From Arbacia lixula (taxonomy: Eukaryota; Echinodermata; Echinoidea; Arbacioida; Arbaciidae): a stretch of 64,000 nt of DNA. The position numbers and the translations under genes are program-made. Below, piece after piece: positions 25,299 to 38,131 of this stretch (positions are counted from its first letter, which is position 1; each line of letters opens with the position of its first letter). The notes below the pieces were generated by a model. It was not told where the DNA came from, did no database searches, and saw only the letters and a list, made by a program, of their open reading frames with translations. The stretch is taken from NCBI GenBank assembly GCA_963669155.1, contig OZ022593.1, positions 12,534,296 through 12,598,295 of the forward strand, given 5' to 3'.

Positions 25299-25835
25299 GT
25301 GATGGTGGTGATGATGGTGATGATGATTGTTATGATGATGATGGTGGTGATGATGGTGATGGTGGTGGTGGAGGTGATGATGGTGATGCTGGTAAAGATG
25401 GTGATGATAGTGGTAATACTGATGATGTTTGTGATGGCGGTGGTGATGATGATGATGGTGATGGTGATGATGGTGATGATGATGACGATGATGATGATGA
25501 TGATGATGATGGTGATGGTGGTGATGATGGTGATGATGATTGTTATGATGATGATGGTGGTGATGATGGTGATGGTGGTGGTGGAGGTGATGATGGTGAT
25601 GCTGGTAAAGATGGTGATGATAGTGGTAATACTGATGATGTTTGTGATGGCGGTGGTGATGATGATGGTGATGATGGTGATGATGATGATGATGATGGTT
25701 ATGATGATGATGATGGTGGTGATGATGGTGATGGTGGTGATGATGGTGATGACGGTGATGCTGGTAAATATGTTGATGATAGTGGTGATACTGATGATGT
25801 TTGTGATGGCGGTGGTGATGATGATAATACTGATA
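24800..25835. repeat. 1-kb (GAT)n-type array with 213-bp higher-order repeat
   Basis: A trinucleotide array of GAT, GGT and GAC units. A marker variant GATGCTGGTAAA recurs at 25172, 25385, 25598 and 25757, giving spacings of 213, 213 and 159 bases, so whole blocks have been duplicated. Each is a multiple of three, which keeps several frames open on both strands and creates long poly-Asp, poly-Met, poly-Ile and poly-His artefact frames (the longest is 536 codons on the - strand). No coding function is inferred. Confidence 0.95.
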
Positions 25836-25939
25836 CTCATAACCACAATGATATTGATACAGGAGTTGGACATGTTGGAGGTGACAGCAACAACCATTAT
25901 GGTAGCCATGGGAACAGTAATGTGAAAATAAACTTACCC

Positions 25940-26260
25940 TAATGCTGAATATAATGGAGAAAGAAAAGAGGAAAATCCGAAGCCGAAGAAAGGGATATGG
26001 GAGGAAAAGAAGAACACGAAGGAGCAGAACGTGAAGAAGAAAAAACACGAGGAAAAGAGGAAGAAAATTAGAAAAAATGAGAAAAGGGAAGAGGAAAATG
26101 TAAACAAAAAGAGACGAAGAAAACAAGAAAAGGGAGATGAAGGAGAGGGTGAAAAAAAAATCAAAATGAGAATGCAAATTACGATGAAAAGACGTGAGAC
26201 GAAAGAGGTAGGCCGAGAAAAGGAGGACGAGAGATTGAGAGGAATAATAACAAGAAAGAA
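25940..26260. repeat. Purine-rich low-complexity stretch
   Basis: A degenerate GAA/AAAGAGG-rich sequence follows the GAT array. Open frames here reflect the purine bias only. Confidence 0.7.
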
Positions 26261-26547
26261 ACGAAAAACACTTGACACATCTCCAGGATATGATTAAACA
26301 TGTAAATAGCCGTTAAACCGCTACAATGGCGTATATATCCAGACGCATGATCATCGCTGAAGAGCCTCAACCGGAAGGATGCAAATGATATGAAATTAAT
26401 ACCTTTGTTATCTCTTGTATCTGCGATATTATTATCAAAGACCTTGGGAGGATATGCCTCAGCTTCGTGATTATGAGGCGTGTCGTTTGCTTAGGGAAAG
26501 TCGTGTAGAAGAATGGATCATGGCGCCTTAGAAAGGGAGGAGAGATA

Positions 26548-26680
26548 GATGGAGATATAGACAGAGAGAGAGAAAGAAAGGTGCAGAGAGAGATAGAGAG
26601 AGGAAGGGAGAGAGACAGAGATAGAGATAGAGCGAGAGAGAGAGAGAGATAGCGAGAGAGAGATACGGGTGAGAAGAGTA

Positions 26681-26730
<50 letters not shown>

Positions 26731-26760
26731 GGAGAGAGAGATAGGAAGAGGGAGATGGTA
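26548..26760. repeat. (GA)n tract with GATA interruptions
   Basis: About 210 bases of GA with GATA, GACA and GGAAG interruptions; the longest uninterrupted run is near 26680-26725. This is the start of the dense GA domain that extends to 35 kb. Confidence 0.95.
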
Positions 26761-26904
26761 AGGAAGAGAGAGGAGTTGGATGTGGTGGATATTTTCTGAG
26801 AGGGGAAATGTAAAAAAAAAAAAAAAAAATCCAGAGAAACTGTCTGTCGGAGCAACTCGCTCGCTGTCTTGAAGCCCAGCTCTAATCATATTCATAACCA
26901 GGAT

Positions 26905-27020
26905 TTACCCGGAGATTAGGCCTCCCCTCTCCGCCAGCCGGGCAAAATGGCATCGCGCTCTCTCCCCTGCTCTCCCCCGCTCCTAATCCAGGCTTCGTGC
27001 CGAACGAAGGATTAACGAGA
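26905..27020. promoter_or_regulatory. Cluster of TAATCY (K50 homeodomain) sites
   Basis: Three sites occur in about 100 bases of complex sequence: AGATTA at 26913-26918 (TAATCT on the - strand), TAATCC at 26984-26989 and GGATTA at 27009-27014. The last two face each other with 19 bases between. TAATCC is the known target of Pitx, Otx and Goosecoid. The motif is short and chance clustering is possible. Confidence 0.25.
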
Positions 27021-27588
27021 AATCGAATAATGCGCCTCTCCTCTTTTTTCCTCAGGGGTTTGGTATAGGTGCCCCTTATATTACAATCTCTTCTTGCTCA
27101 TTCCCAATTCATCATTTGCTACTCAAACTCTATCGATATGGCCATTTTGTGGAAGCAAGAAATCTATCCTCTTTCTCCGCGTCCAATCCTGATTTATCTG
27201 TCTCTCTCTTTCTCCCTTTCTCTTGCTGGGTAGGGATCCGTCTCTTTTCATCCTAGTAACTGAATCAGAAACGCAATTCATAATTCATTTTTCATTATGA
27301 TGCACATCCAGTGCGCATTACCCTTCAGTACAGCGCGTTGATGTTAATAAAAACGTATTTAGGTGGTTAGGAATGGGGCTGCGTACTCGGAGATGGCGGA
27401 GTTCCTCAATGCATGCAAAGCCTCTAAAAAGCCATGATAATTCTGGAAAGTATTTTGTCAAGAATTGACGGACATGATGTGACTTTACGTTGGGTTTACT
27501 TCGAGCTGTGGGAAGAGAGTTTGGGGGATGTAGTGATTGTGTTGTGGGATTGTTGCATGATATGTAAAGCACGCTTGTAGAAAGACAA

Positions 27589-27604
27589 AGGGGGGGGGGG
27601 GGGG
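27589..27604. repeat. G-run (about 15 G)
   Basis: An uninterrupted G homopolymer in a purine-rich stretch. Confidence 0.95.
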
Positions 27605-27736
27605 TGAGAGCGAGAAAGAACGAAAGAAAATGAGCTTGAAAGAGAGGAAATTAGAAAAGAGAGAGGTATAGATAGATAGATAGATGCCAGCCCATTGACT
27701 TCATGGAATTCATAAGTGCTTCATATATATATATAT

Positions 27737-27737
<1 letters not shown>

Positions 27738-27808
<71 letters not shown>

Positions 27809-27850
27809 GGGGGGGGGGGGAGAGAGAAGGGAGGAGGGAGAGAGAAAAGG
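27738..27850. repeat. (GA)n with internal G-run
   Basis: About 70 bases of GA, then a G12 run, then GA/GGA again; a (TA)n run precedes it. The same GA-G-GA arrangement recurs at 28020, 31034, 31467 and 34752. Confidence 0.96.
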
Positions 27851-28017
27851 GGGGTTGAAATAAAATTATGGAGACAAAGCGAAAAAGCGGGGAGAGGGGG
27901 TTATTAAGATAGAGAGACATAAATATAATAGAGGAAGAGTAAAGAGACATTCATAAAGGTAGATGGAAATTGATAAACAGAGGAGAGAATGGGAAGACCT
28001 AATGCATATGCACACTT

Positions 28018-28238
<221 letters not shown>

Positions 28239-28239
28239 A

Positions 28240-30320
28240 GAGTGGAAGTGAAGGACATAAGAATAAGGGCGGTAAGATTTAATACCCATAAGCAGTGATA
28301 AGCATGCTAAAGCACGCGACGTAGCTCTTCGTTGGTGCAAATTTTACGTTTATACATGCACAAGAGATGCCGATATCCACCCAGATGATATTTTATAGTT
28401 TCTATCTCGATGAACCTGAAATATATTTCAAGCGCTTTATCTAGTACTTATACACATGTAGAGAAATAAAGTCCACTGAGAAGGCCAAGGACGTTAAGTG
28501 AGAAATAAGGTCAGAATTTTTTTTAGGTTACATCTCTATTATGACATTTAGATTCCATCTCAAATATAAATTTATCTCTATAATTGTGTTTTTTTCCAAA
28601 TCAATTTATGCTTTGCTTTGCAAATAATTTGTTATCTTCGATCAGTTGTAAACAAGCACAAAATACATACAAAGATAGATTATGATTGCATCTTCACAAC
28701 ACATAGTGTAGTATAACTAATACGTAACACTAATATTGCTACACAACAACATGATACATTTATTGTGGATGGGCGATATTTCTGAAAGAAAATTGAATAT
28801 GACATATACGTCTTGTCATGCTTGCTATGTTGTTCTAGAGATGACATTTATTTCCATTTATGATTTCCACGATTTCCTAAGAAGGTGAGAGAAATCACAA
28901 TAGATAATTCTCTGCAGATGTAGCTACTGTATAATAAGGTATGTGCATTCGATGTACACTAAATGACGCACATGATACTTTCAAACATAAACAATTACGT
29001 ATAATAGCACATACACTCATAGATTTACACACAAACAAACACATGGTCAAACAAACACAAACACACATACACACACGCATACGTACATATACAAGCACAC
29101 GCATACTCATACACACATACACACTCATTCCCATGGAAATGCTTGTGTGTCATATTTAAAAAATGCTATCCAGTATTCAAATCAAGTACAAGTTACAAAT
29201 TGTTAACCATCGTAAGCCAACTCAAGCGAACCCTTTCCAAGGGGCCGATATTTTGCTCGTTTCAAACCCGTTTGACATCTCAAACGGTTGACGAAAAGAC
29301 GTCTTTTTTCCTTCACTTTTCTCGCTCACTATTCACCATGCCCTCCTCTTCGGGTTTCAAGACGGGGCGATGCACGCGGAGCAGGAAGTCATCATCAAAC
29401 TTTGAGTAAGATTTCTTGAAGATAGAAGCCTGGTCCCTTCACCTGCCTCGTCATCACCCCGAGCGATCCGGCTGAACCCGATACAGACCCGGCTGTCGAT
29501 CAACGGTCCTCGCTCGCCTGCCGCGATCATCACAGGCTGGCTTGGTGCTTTGCCCTCGCATCTCAACGGGTATCAACCGTTATCACCGGGCAAATCACGA
29601 ACAAAGTAATAAAAATAGAACAATTTTTTTATTCAATTTGGTTTATTTGGTGAATGTGTCTCACATTTTTTAATAACGACATATTAATCATTGCTGTACA
29701 ATCACTACCAATTGTATGATAGTGTATGCCAATTCATTGAAATCAATTAAATAGAATGATTATATTTTTCAACTCGAAATTACAAATACTGCACTGATAT
29801 ATGTACATAGATATTTATACATAGATGCTCGAGCTCCATGACATGAAATACTTTAAAGCGCATGGAATTTGGTCTCTATAATCATCGATATGTACACGAT
29901 ATACCTCATGATACATTCCCAACGGATTCAATAAACTTGTTTTATATACCGCGTAATACCTGAGCAAGATATTTCGAGAACTTGTATTGTTTTAGATTGA
30001 GATAGAAACTCTCTTCGCTCACAAATAAGCCATCATACAAGCCTTGTCGCAGATTATAATCATAACACGTATTTACTGCATAATAGCTTAGCAAGGGTAT
30101 ATTGTTGTGGATATATGCTACATAGGAACTGTAAGGTAACGGTGTGGAGAGCGCATTGGGTGCCAGTTAACTAACTTACAAGGCTTGGTAAGGTTTCATG
30201 AATATGGCCCCAGGACTGCACTCTATGAAGCTTCACGGTGGGTCACATACAGATGCAACCCTATTATGGCTCCTTAACCCTTTGTGTGCTAGAGAAACAA
30301 ATCTTCCATGCTAACTGTGT
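28240..30320. other. Intergenic stretch; A+T-rich with a G+C-rich island at 29200-29600
   Basis: The first kilobase is A+T-rich and featureless. An imperfect CA-rich tract lies at 29020-29125. The 29200-29600 island has many CpGs and open frames on both strands but no recognisable domain. A dispersed CCTTAACCCTTTGTGTGC motif is at about 30269-30287, immediately before the MITE. Confidence 0.45.
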
Positions 30321-30326
30321 ATATTA

Positions 30327-30568
30327 CTGCCCTACTTTGACAAAAGGAGCAACTAACAAAAGAGACTTTCCTTGTAAATGGGCAAAATATATCCGTCACT
30401 TGCATTGGCATCGGTGCGATACAACATCATGCTAGATTGAATATCTCGCAGCAAGGTGAATATTTCTTCCCCAGATGTTGTCTGTATGTGGGGAGTGCTG
30501 GGTACAATCTTCGAGTACCAATAACCCAAATTTTAGTGATTTGTCACTTGCTTCCTTTTGTAGGGCAG
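30327..30568 (-). mobile_element. Inverted-repeat MITE, family 2 copy B (ATTA duplication)
   Basis: A 242-bp copy of the element at 15222-15470, in the opposite orientation. Its ends read CTGCCCTACTTTGACAAAAG and, reverse-complemented, CTGCCCTACAAAAGGAAGC (a short deletion in the terminus). ATTA flanks both sides (30323-30326 and 30569-30572). The reverse complement aligns with copy A along its length, including AAATTTGGGTTATTGG and the GATGCCAATGCAAGT block. It has no coding capacity. Confidence 0.85.
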
Positions 30569-31033
30569 ATTACTGTTGAGAAAATACACACAATGTGTAT
30601 AAAGAGCTACCAAGAGATGCCTTATTGTACAAGCTGCTTCATCATACGAAGGCATAACACGTTTTGATTATGTATTGTAAAAAAATAAAGAATACAGTCG
30701 ATTTGGAAAAAAAAGGAGACCAGTTGCTGCGAAGCATATCAAGCTTAAAATAATTGTGTTTTTCATTGAAATATAAAAGTCATACACACATTCAGATCAC
30801 GAACAGTGTAACTCGCTAATGTATTGCTGACACGACAAACAGATCTGCCATATAGTTTGTGAATACAAGAAAAAACGCTAATGAATATCGGCAACAAATA
30901 GGCATCCGCTATGTTATACAAGACCTATATTCTTCAAGTGGCATAAAAAGGGTACATGTATGATTATGTGTATCATTTTAATTAAGAACTTTGTATTTTA
31001 TGATATTAACATGCAGCAATAAAGAACAAGGGA

Positions 31034-31034
31034 A

Positions 31035-31066
<32 letters not shown>

Positions 31067-31139
31067 AGAGAGAGAGAGGGGAGAGAGAGAGAGAGAGAGA
31101 GAGAGAGTGATAGGGAGGATGAGATGATGATGATGATAT

Positions 31140-31171
<32 letters not shown>
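31034..31171. repeat. Compound (GA)n / G-run / (CA)n microsatellite
   Basis: GA repeat with a run of about 12 G (31055-31066), more GA to 31107, a GATGATGAT spacer, then a pure (CA)n run of about 30 bases. Confidence 0.96.
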
Positions 31172-31173
<2 letters not shown>

Positions 31174-31466
31174 CCACGCACATACCTATAAATGTCATTG
31201 TGTGTAGAGAGAGAAAGAAAAGATAGATATAGAAGGGAGAGGGTTGGCATGGTTGGGAGGGGGTTTATAGATCTCACGGGGCACTACATGTGTACTGCGT
31301 TTACGATGAGTGGGAATCCTGTACATGAAGATCCACAGACAATCAGCTCGCAGAGAAATATAGATATGAGTATTGAGAGAAGATATACAATATTTCATAT
31401 GAATCACGCCATTAAAGTACATCGTAATGGGGTAAAGTGATAAATAAAGTACGAGAAAGATAGAAA

Positions 31467-31493
31467 GTGAGAGAGGGGGGGGGGGGGGGTGGG

Positions 31494-31527
<34 letters not shown>

Positions 31528-31652
31528 GAGAGAAAGAGAGCGAGATGAGGAGGGAGGGGGTAAAGAGAGATGAAGGCAAGGAAACAACAAGAGAGAATGA
31601 TAGGAAGGAGGGAGGTGGTGAGAGAGAGAGAGAAAGAGAGAGAGAGAGAAAT
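31467..31652. repeat. (GA)n with G-run
   Basis: GA and GGA repeats with a G12 run at about 31478-31489, followed by degenerate purine sequence and a second GA run near 31620. Confidence 0.95.
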
Positions 31653-32351
31653 AAAAAAAATCTGTTGAAGCACTGCAATTTTCACTGTGTTAACGATGTT
31701 TCGGTGGCGCCGCATTGAACGTCACGTGGTCAATAAGGTTGTGGGTTAATCGCTCTACGCCACGAAAGCACATCGCATCAATGCAGATTATAGACGCCGG
31801 CATATGTGAAATGAAATCTCAAGAGAGTCCTTTTATATGCAAATGACATAAATATACGGTACGTCTTTGTCTATTTTTCGGCTTGTATTTATCATCATTA
31901 CGAACGTACTTTAATGAAGTCGTAAATATTCGCGTGGTTCAATTCTACAAGACGGTACATATTACTGTGTATCTGACAGAAATTCAACGTGAAAGAACCT
32001 TTTAGTAGGATTAGTAGAGAAGATAATCACCAACATATGTCAAAACACAACTGAAGAAAGCCTTTTTACATGTTAATGATATCACTATGTCACTTATGAT
32101 GATCCCATTGTTAGGATAACAACGAGAATGAATACAGGGTATACAGAAGAACATATGTACATTTACTGGTAAATGCAGGGGTCGAATTGACATAAAGCAC
32201 GATAAACCGTATAACAATATGTTCAGGACAACTGGTATAGAAAATAATTACGATATAATATTGACTGACAAGCATGACAAGTGTAAGATTATACGTCTAT
32301 GTTAGACACTGCTGTCATTCTACCTATTATATCTTAGTACCGTTGATATTG

Positions 32352-32395
32352 CTAACCCTTTACGTACCAGGCAAAATGATGGTCCATAGGATCTG
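32352..32395 (+). repeat. Dispersed repeat fragment (AACCCTTT...CCAGGCAAA)
   Basis: The segment AACCCTTTACGTACCAGGCA and the bases after it align at roughly three quarters identity with 43990-44032. Similar TTAACCCTTTGTGTGC-like starts occur at about 30269, 34578 (reverse), 38132 and 61005 (reverse). It is probably the end of a degenerate dispersed repeat. Confidence 0.45.
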
Positions 32396-33139
32396 TATGT
32401 GTTACGCGTGAAAAATTACATATGTGACACACAACGAATTAATATGAACCACGCATTTAAATCATTGGACATTGCCTATTTCTTGATGAAAAAAAAATTA
32501 TCTTAACTCTATTTCAGTATTATTTGTAAGGATTCTTCTAGACGCTACAAGGCACATTACAATGCGATACTGAATCGCTCATGATCATTTAAGGATGTCA
32601 ATTTATGATACTGATAAATATCAACAGATAAGGTGGAGATATGATTGTACTATAGAGCGACATGTAAAGAACTTATAAATCGATATTACCTGGGCTATTA
32701 AGTTTTAAGATGAGAAATTATATTTCGAATCAGCTGAAATGGTCCAATCTTGATTCTGGTACTGGTATATGGGATGTGGCTTTTATTAGTTGTTTTATAT
32801 GATTTAATGTTTTCTGGAATGTACGTATTTCCTGAGGGTTTTTTCTGTGTCATGAACAACGTTACGAGAGACAAATTCCAACTTCAAAACAGGTATTGAG
32901 CAAAAGTGTGATTTTAGATCGCAACAAATGGTAAAGTACAGCATAACAAATGATTTGAGCTGCGTTTATTGAAAGGCGGGTTTCAGTAAAAAAAATATAC
33001 AAAAATGCCTCCTGTATTGAATCAAAATCAATCACAATTAATCCGGTCGGAAATTGGATAAATGCGTTTTAGCTAAATTGGTGAGAAAATACATTTCACG
33101 ACACAATAGCCCACGCTTACTAAAACCATGTCTACAATT

Positions 33140-33660
33140 ATAACCCCGGGGTCAATATTCAGAACGCATGTCCATATTGGGGGGAGTGAATAAAACCTGG
33201 GCTCGGACCAGGCAACTCACATCCTCCATGAATATCATTACATTTGATTAGGGGAAGAGAACAATGGTTTGGCGTGAAATGTACAATAACATAGCGGCAG
33301 TGCTCGTAAATGTTCCCGCGCACAACAGCCCGCCATCCATCTATCCCGCCAATGTGAGCCCGCCAGAGAGCAAACTGCCGTGAAAGCGGCGTTTTTCCCG
33401 CCACAATAGGCCGTTAATGGCGCGCACTGGGACGCAGGCATGATAAAATCTTCTGCGTTTATTCTGGCATCATTGTTATGGGCCAATACGAACGCTCGCG
33501 GAAGGTACTGGCGTATGCTGTCCGTACAACCCTTGTCGCGGGCCATTTTTCTTCGAGGCAAAAGAGGTTTAATGCTTGATACACCTCGAAAGCGAACATC
33601 CATCTTCTATTACTTGAGCGGGTTTAGATTTTGACGTCTAGTGACAGTGGGGATTTAGGC
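33140..33660. other. G+C-rich complex island
   Basis: About 500 bases with many CpGs and repeated CCCGCC motifs, including TTTTTCCCGCC near 33393, which resembles an E2F half-site. Open frames on both strands reach 120 codons but look like chance frames of a G+C-rich region. A candidate regulatory island; no gene recognised. Confidence 0.3.
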
Positions 33661-34751
33661 TCGGGGTGAATGCATACATCAAGAAATACACTCGGCACGA
33701 TGGCTGAAAAGAGGAGAGAAAAAATCTGTGCGGTCTTTGGAAGTTATGAATTTTACATGAGCCCAGGGAATCCATTTTTATTGAGATAATGGTGTTAAAT
33801 GCGACCAAGTTAGAGCCAATCTTTCGCCGCTTTCTCTCTCTTATCGAGGACTCTAACCATGTAATAAGGCGGACCCTCCTGGCGTTATGTTTTGCTCTGA
33901 TTTCTATAACTTTGTATCATGTCGAGACCAAAATATGACTGGAGCAAAGCCGGCGAGGGAGCAGCATTTCTTTTTGACAAGCGGAGAGAGGAAGCGACAT
34001 GAGAAGACAAGATGAGGGAAATGCCGCGAGAATATCGAAGGATAGAGAAAACAAGGGAAGACGGGAATATAAAATCGAACAGGTATAGTCAGGAAAACTG
34101 GAATATAGATTGATACATTTAGCAAAAGTAGATCTTCATGAAAGAATACATTTTTATATACATTATATAGCAAGGTGAATACAACAGCATAAATAGATAT
34201 GTTAATTAATATAACTACAATGTATATATAATTTGGAATTGATATGAAACATAAATATCTTTATAACCATACACCCATAACTATTAAAACTGAGAGAGAG
34301 GGAGAAGAAAGATATGTGTATACTTCCTATATGTGTAGATTTATAGAGAAAATTTAAATTAAAAAAAAAGAATAACACAAAAATAATTAGAAATCAATTC
34401 TTAAAGCATAGCGAAATAAATTCCGGAATATTCGCAATTAGTACGTCACCATCTTGTTTGACGAAATAAATTGAAATTACATTGGATGCAAATGTAGTAG
34501 ATGAAAAATAAACTTAATGCTTTATGCACCAGTGATACATTTGATCTCAAGCAATGTATAACAGTCCCACAGAAAAGCAGGTTACCCTACACACAAAGGG
34601 TTAGCAAGAAGAAAGAAAATACACAACTAACATATACATTTATATTGATCAATAGATATATAATATAAGATAAAGAAAAATAGAGAGGGTTGAATATCAA
34701 CAGACAACAGTAGCCATGGAAAACATTCATACATAGGTACATAGATAAATT

Positions 34752-34759
34752 GAGAGAGA

Positions 34760-34826
<67 letters not shown>

Positions 34827-34884
34827 TAGAGATAGTGAGTGGAACATACATGACAAAGATAGGGATAGAGAGAAAGAGGGGGGG

Positions 34885-34929
<45 letters not shown>

Positions 34930-34940
34930 GAGTGATAGAG

Positions 34941-34985
<45 letters not shown>

Positions 34986-35060
34986 CGGGGTAGATATAGT
35001 GAGTGGAACATTCATGACAGAGATAGGGATAGAGAGAGGGAGAGAGAGAAAGAGAAAGAA

Positions 35061-35100
<40 letters not shown>

Positions 35101-35155
35101 AGATAAATGGAGAGGGAGAAAGGGTAATACACAGAGAGAGAGAGAAAGAGAGACG
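34752..35155. repeat. 400-bp (GA)n block with repeated G-run inserts
   Basis: Alternating GA runs and G-runs, with an internal duplication: the segment 'TAGAGATAGTGAGTGGAACA..ATGACA..GATAGGGATAGAGAG' occurs near 34827-34873 and again near 34991-35037. Blocks of roughly 165 bases have therefore been duplicated. It is the largest purine array of the GA domain. Confidence 0.95.
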
Positions 35156-35419
35156 GAGAGAGAATGAAAATGTTATCAATGTAGTCAAATGACATACCTT
35201 CCCTGGGTGCCATGATAACGATAACAAAATGAGAAAAACCCGATGTGCTGATGGCGAGATCTGTTTGGAAACAGATACGGCCAAAAACACTCCAAATTAG
35301 GGCAAAGGCATGAGAACTCTTGTAGAAAAAAAAAGGCGTGAAAAGACCAGATTTAAAAATCTAGGACCTCAATCAGGATTTAGGACGCAACAAAACTGTC
35401 ACAAGCAGGGGAAAGGGGG

Positions 35420-35700
35420 TTAGACAATAATGTCAAGCGTAACCGTTGCATGACGAGGCATGCAGATTGATGCGTAACGACGGTCGATGAGGCGTATATG
35501 TCGCCGAAGCGCCCCGGGCCATAATCGCAATGAACCACTCTTCAGATGCCGTGCCTTCCGCGATGCGCGGCGAGTCGCTCCGAGCGGGAGGTGGAAAGTT
35601 ATACGCGAGCATATTTTCTTATTATCGCCGTCCTCTAAGAGATGAAAAATACCGACCGATATTCCGCTTCGAGCTGGAAGGTCTGTTGAGTGATGAATAT
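35420..35700. other. CpG-rich complex island
   Basis: About 280 bases with dense CpG (CGCCCCGGGCC, GATGCGCGGCGAGTCGC) immediately beyond the GA block. No open frame of interest; candidate regulatory sequence only. Confidence 0.3.
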
Positions 35701-37480
35701 TTATAAAACAAACAATGTGTAAGTGAGGTATGAGGATGTAAGGTAGAGTGAGTAGCTGTTATAGAATGTCGAATTGAAAGGGGCTCTTGCCGTACCTAAA
35801 GTTCATACACGGTGAGGTTGTTTGTCCTTTTATTTTCACCATATAGGTGAAGAAATACATATTACTTTGACAAATCTTTATACGCCAGACATACCACTGC
35901 CCTGTTTGACTTGTGTGTCTTATCATTACAAAACTACATAAATGTCAAGTATTTCAAGTATTTAAGTTAAGAATATAAAAGCACATAACATGCCAGGAAC
36001 TAAAGATAAAACCGTTAATCCCCTATGAAATCGTGGATATTATTCATTTTTACTGCTATCTTCAAATCCAAAATCAATTTTCAGAAAAAAACATTTTCGC
36101 AACAGTACCATGGTCGGCAACATCATGTTGTTATATTCTTTAAGAATGTGTGTTTTAATAGTGCTCATGAACTAAAATAAGGGACCGAAAGAAATAATTA
36201 AATATTTCAATCAATACCTTACATTCAACAGGTGTAGAGTTAGCTTGCGGTGCTTAAACCGAGAAGTAGACGAAATGAAATGGAGAAACAAGGAGGGTGT
36301 ACTTCTTAGAAGAGATGTGAGCTAGTCACAAAGTAGTTCTACATAAAAAATCATAAAAAGAAGAGGACATTTTGTACAAACTATATAAATTGTTCAATGT
36401 TTATGGACTACTGGACGCTAAGCCGGGCAAACCTCAATCAAACTGCTGATGGAAGATTCACGGCCAACCTATGGAGAGCTTGTATATTATCCTTCTGCCA
36501 AACTAATATGATACTTCTCATTATGTTGAGTAATTTCATAACTCCTCGTACTCATTCATCAATAGCTTCTTAACGTATCATGGTTACCTATATATGGCGT
36601 GGAAAGTGTGTTCTTTCTTTGATATCTTTGTTAAATAATTCGATATTTTGTTTGATACTTGTCATGCTTGTGTCATTTTTCCTCACATATTTTGATACAG
36701 CGCGTGTGTGTTCACTGGGTCCAAGTATATGTATATACAAGTATATATATATATATACATGTATATGTATATACAAGTGGTAAATCATACTTTATTGTGT
36801 TTATCGAATCAATAGAAATATTACGTTTATGTATTTGTTATTGAATGTTATGAAGTGAAATTGTTTATTTTATCATGGGAATGAAATCAAATAAAGAATA
36901 TGGAAAAACAAAAAAAAATATCTAAATACTTTGTGCGTATCTGTAATAGCTTGTTATTTGTCATATATATACTTGATATGTCATCGTTTGTATCAAATTG
37001 TTTATTATTGGTGAACTATGCAGGAATAAATGAATAAATAAATAAACAAAATATATGAACATGAATGGTTTTGAAACACGAACATTAATAGGGCTAAGGA
37101 GAGGCAATCAATATAAGATTATAGTGATATCAGGAGAAAGGCTACAAAGTAAGTCTGGCTCGTACTGTCTACTGTTCTCCTTGACTTTTCGATTTTTGGG
37201 GTGAACATTTTTCATTAACATGAATATCGTAGCAGCATGACTAAGCCTGCATTTCACTGACGTTGAATCATATGAAAGAAACATGTTTTATCATTATTCA
37301 TCAATTTTGCTAATTCGATCTATGTACATCATAACATATGGAATTACATTTTAAAAACATTCAGTAAATTAACGTGTGTTGAGCGGAAATATACAATTCG
37401 TATCTGTCCCTCCCATCCGTCATGTCCGTCTAAATAGGCAGGATATATTATTGCACATATACTATTGGTAAATATTGCGC
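35701..37480. other. A+T-rich intergenic stretch
   Basis: No gene recognised. It contains a (TA/TG)n-rich palindromic run at 36722-36776 and two AATAAA-rich, LINE-tail-like stretches (about 36885-36900 and 37022-37050, the latter with AATAAATGAATAAATAAA). Confidence 0.5.
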
Positions 37481-37931
37481 ATATTTTTCGCGATGGTGCG
37501 TGCTGTACTATAGCGTTAACGAACCGCGGCGTGTGGCGTATAACACGCCTAATGAACCGCCGTTCCAAAGCGTAGTATTTAGCACACATATCTACAAGCT
37601 TTAATTACCACAGAGCGCCGCCCGTGTTTTGAGTTGATTAGCGCGAAAACAAGAGACCTTTCCCCTAATTGAAGACAAGGATACCAACACGTGATGTTAC
37701 CACTTCGTATTTTGTCATTCACCCTTCAGTCGCGCTCGCTTGGAGACCTAGTTTCTCCTTATTGCTGCACGTGTCTGTTCCTAAATCATCTGTCCCATCT
37801 TCGTATCAGGGCATGGTATAGTAAACGATCACGCACGATCCAGCCAGCGGTGCAGATAACAAACAATTAAAAAGTGCTCTCGTTAAATCGACCTCTCCAA
37901 TAACATGTCGCAAGTGTAGCCTATTAACCAT

Positions 37932-38131
37932 NNNNNNNNNNNNNNNNNNNNNNNNNNNNNNNNNNNNNNNNNNNNNNNNNNNNNNNNNNNNNNNNNNNNN
38001 NNNNNNNNNNNNNNNNNNNNNNNNNNNNNNNNNNNNNNNNNNNNNNNNNNNNNNNNNNNNNNNNNNNNNNNNNNNNNNNNNNNNNNNNNNNNNNNNNNNN
38101 NNNNNNNNNNNNNNNNNNNNNNNNNNNNNNN
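37932..38131. other. Assembly gap (200 N)
   Basis: Exactly 200 N, a round number suggesting a placeholder rather than a measured length. TTAACCAT abuts both sides (37924-37931 and 38132-38139). Open frames drawn across it are meaningless. Confidence 1.

Noticed and set aside
24779-25942. + strand open frames rich in Asp/Gly or Met/Val
   Set aside because: Same trinucleotide array; two overlapping frames are open at once, which is expected for a triplet repeat and not for a gene.
24567-26177. 536-codon - strand open frame with very long histidine runs
   Set aside because: It is the reverse reading of the (GAT)n array plus purine-rich flank. Trinucleotide composition alone keeps it open, overlapping frames on both strands are equally open, and no domain or signal is present.
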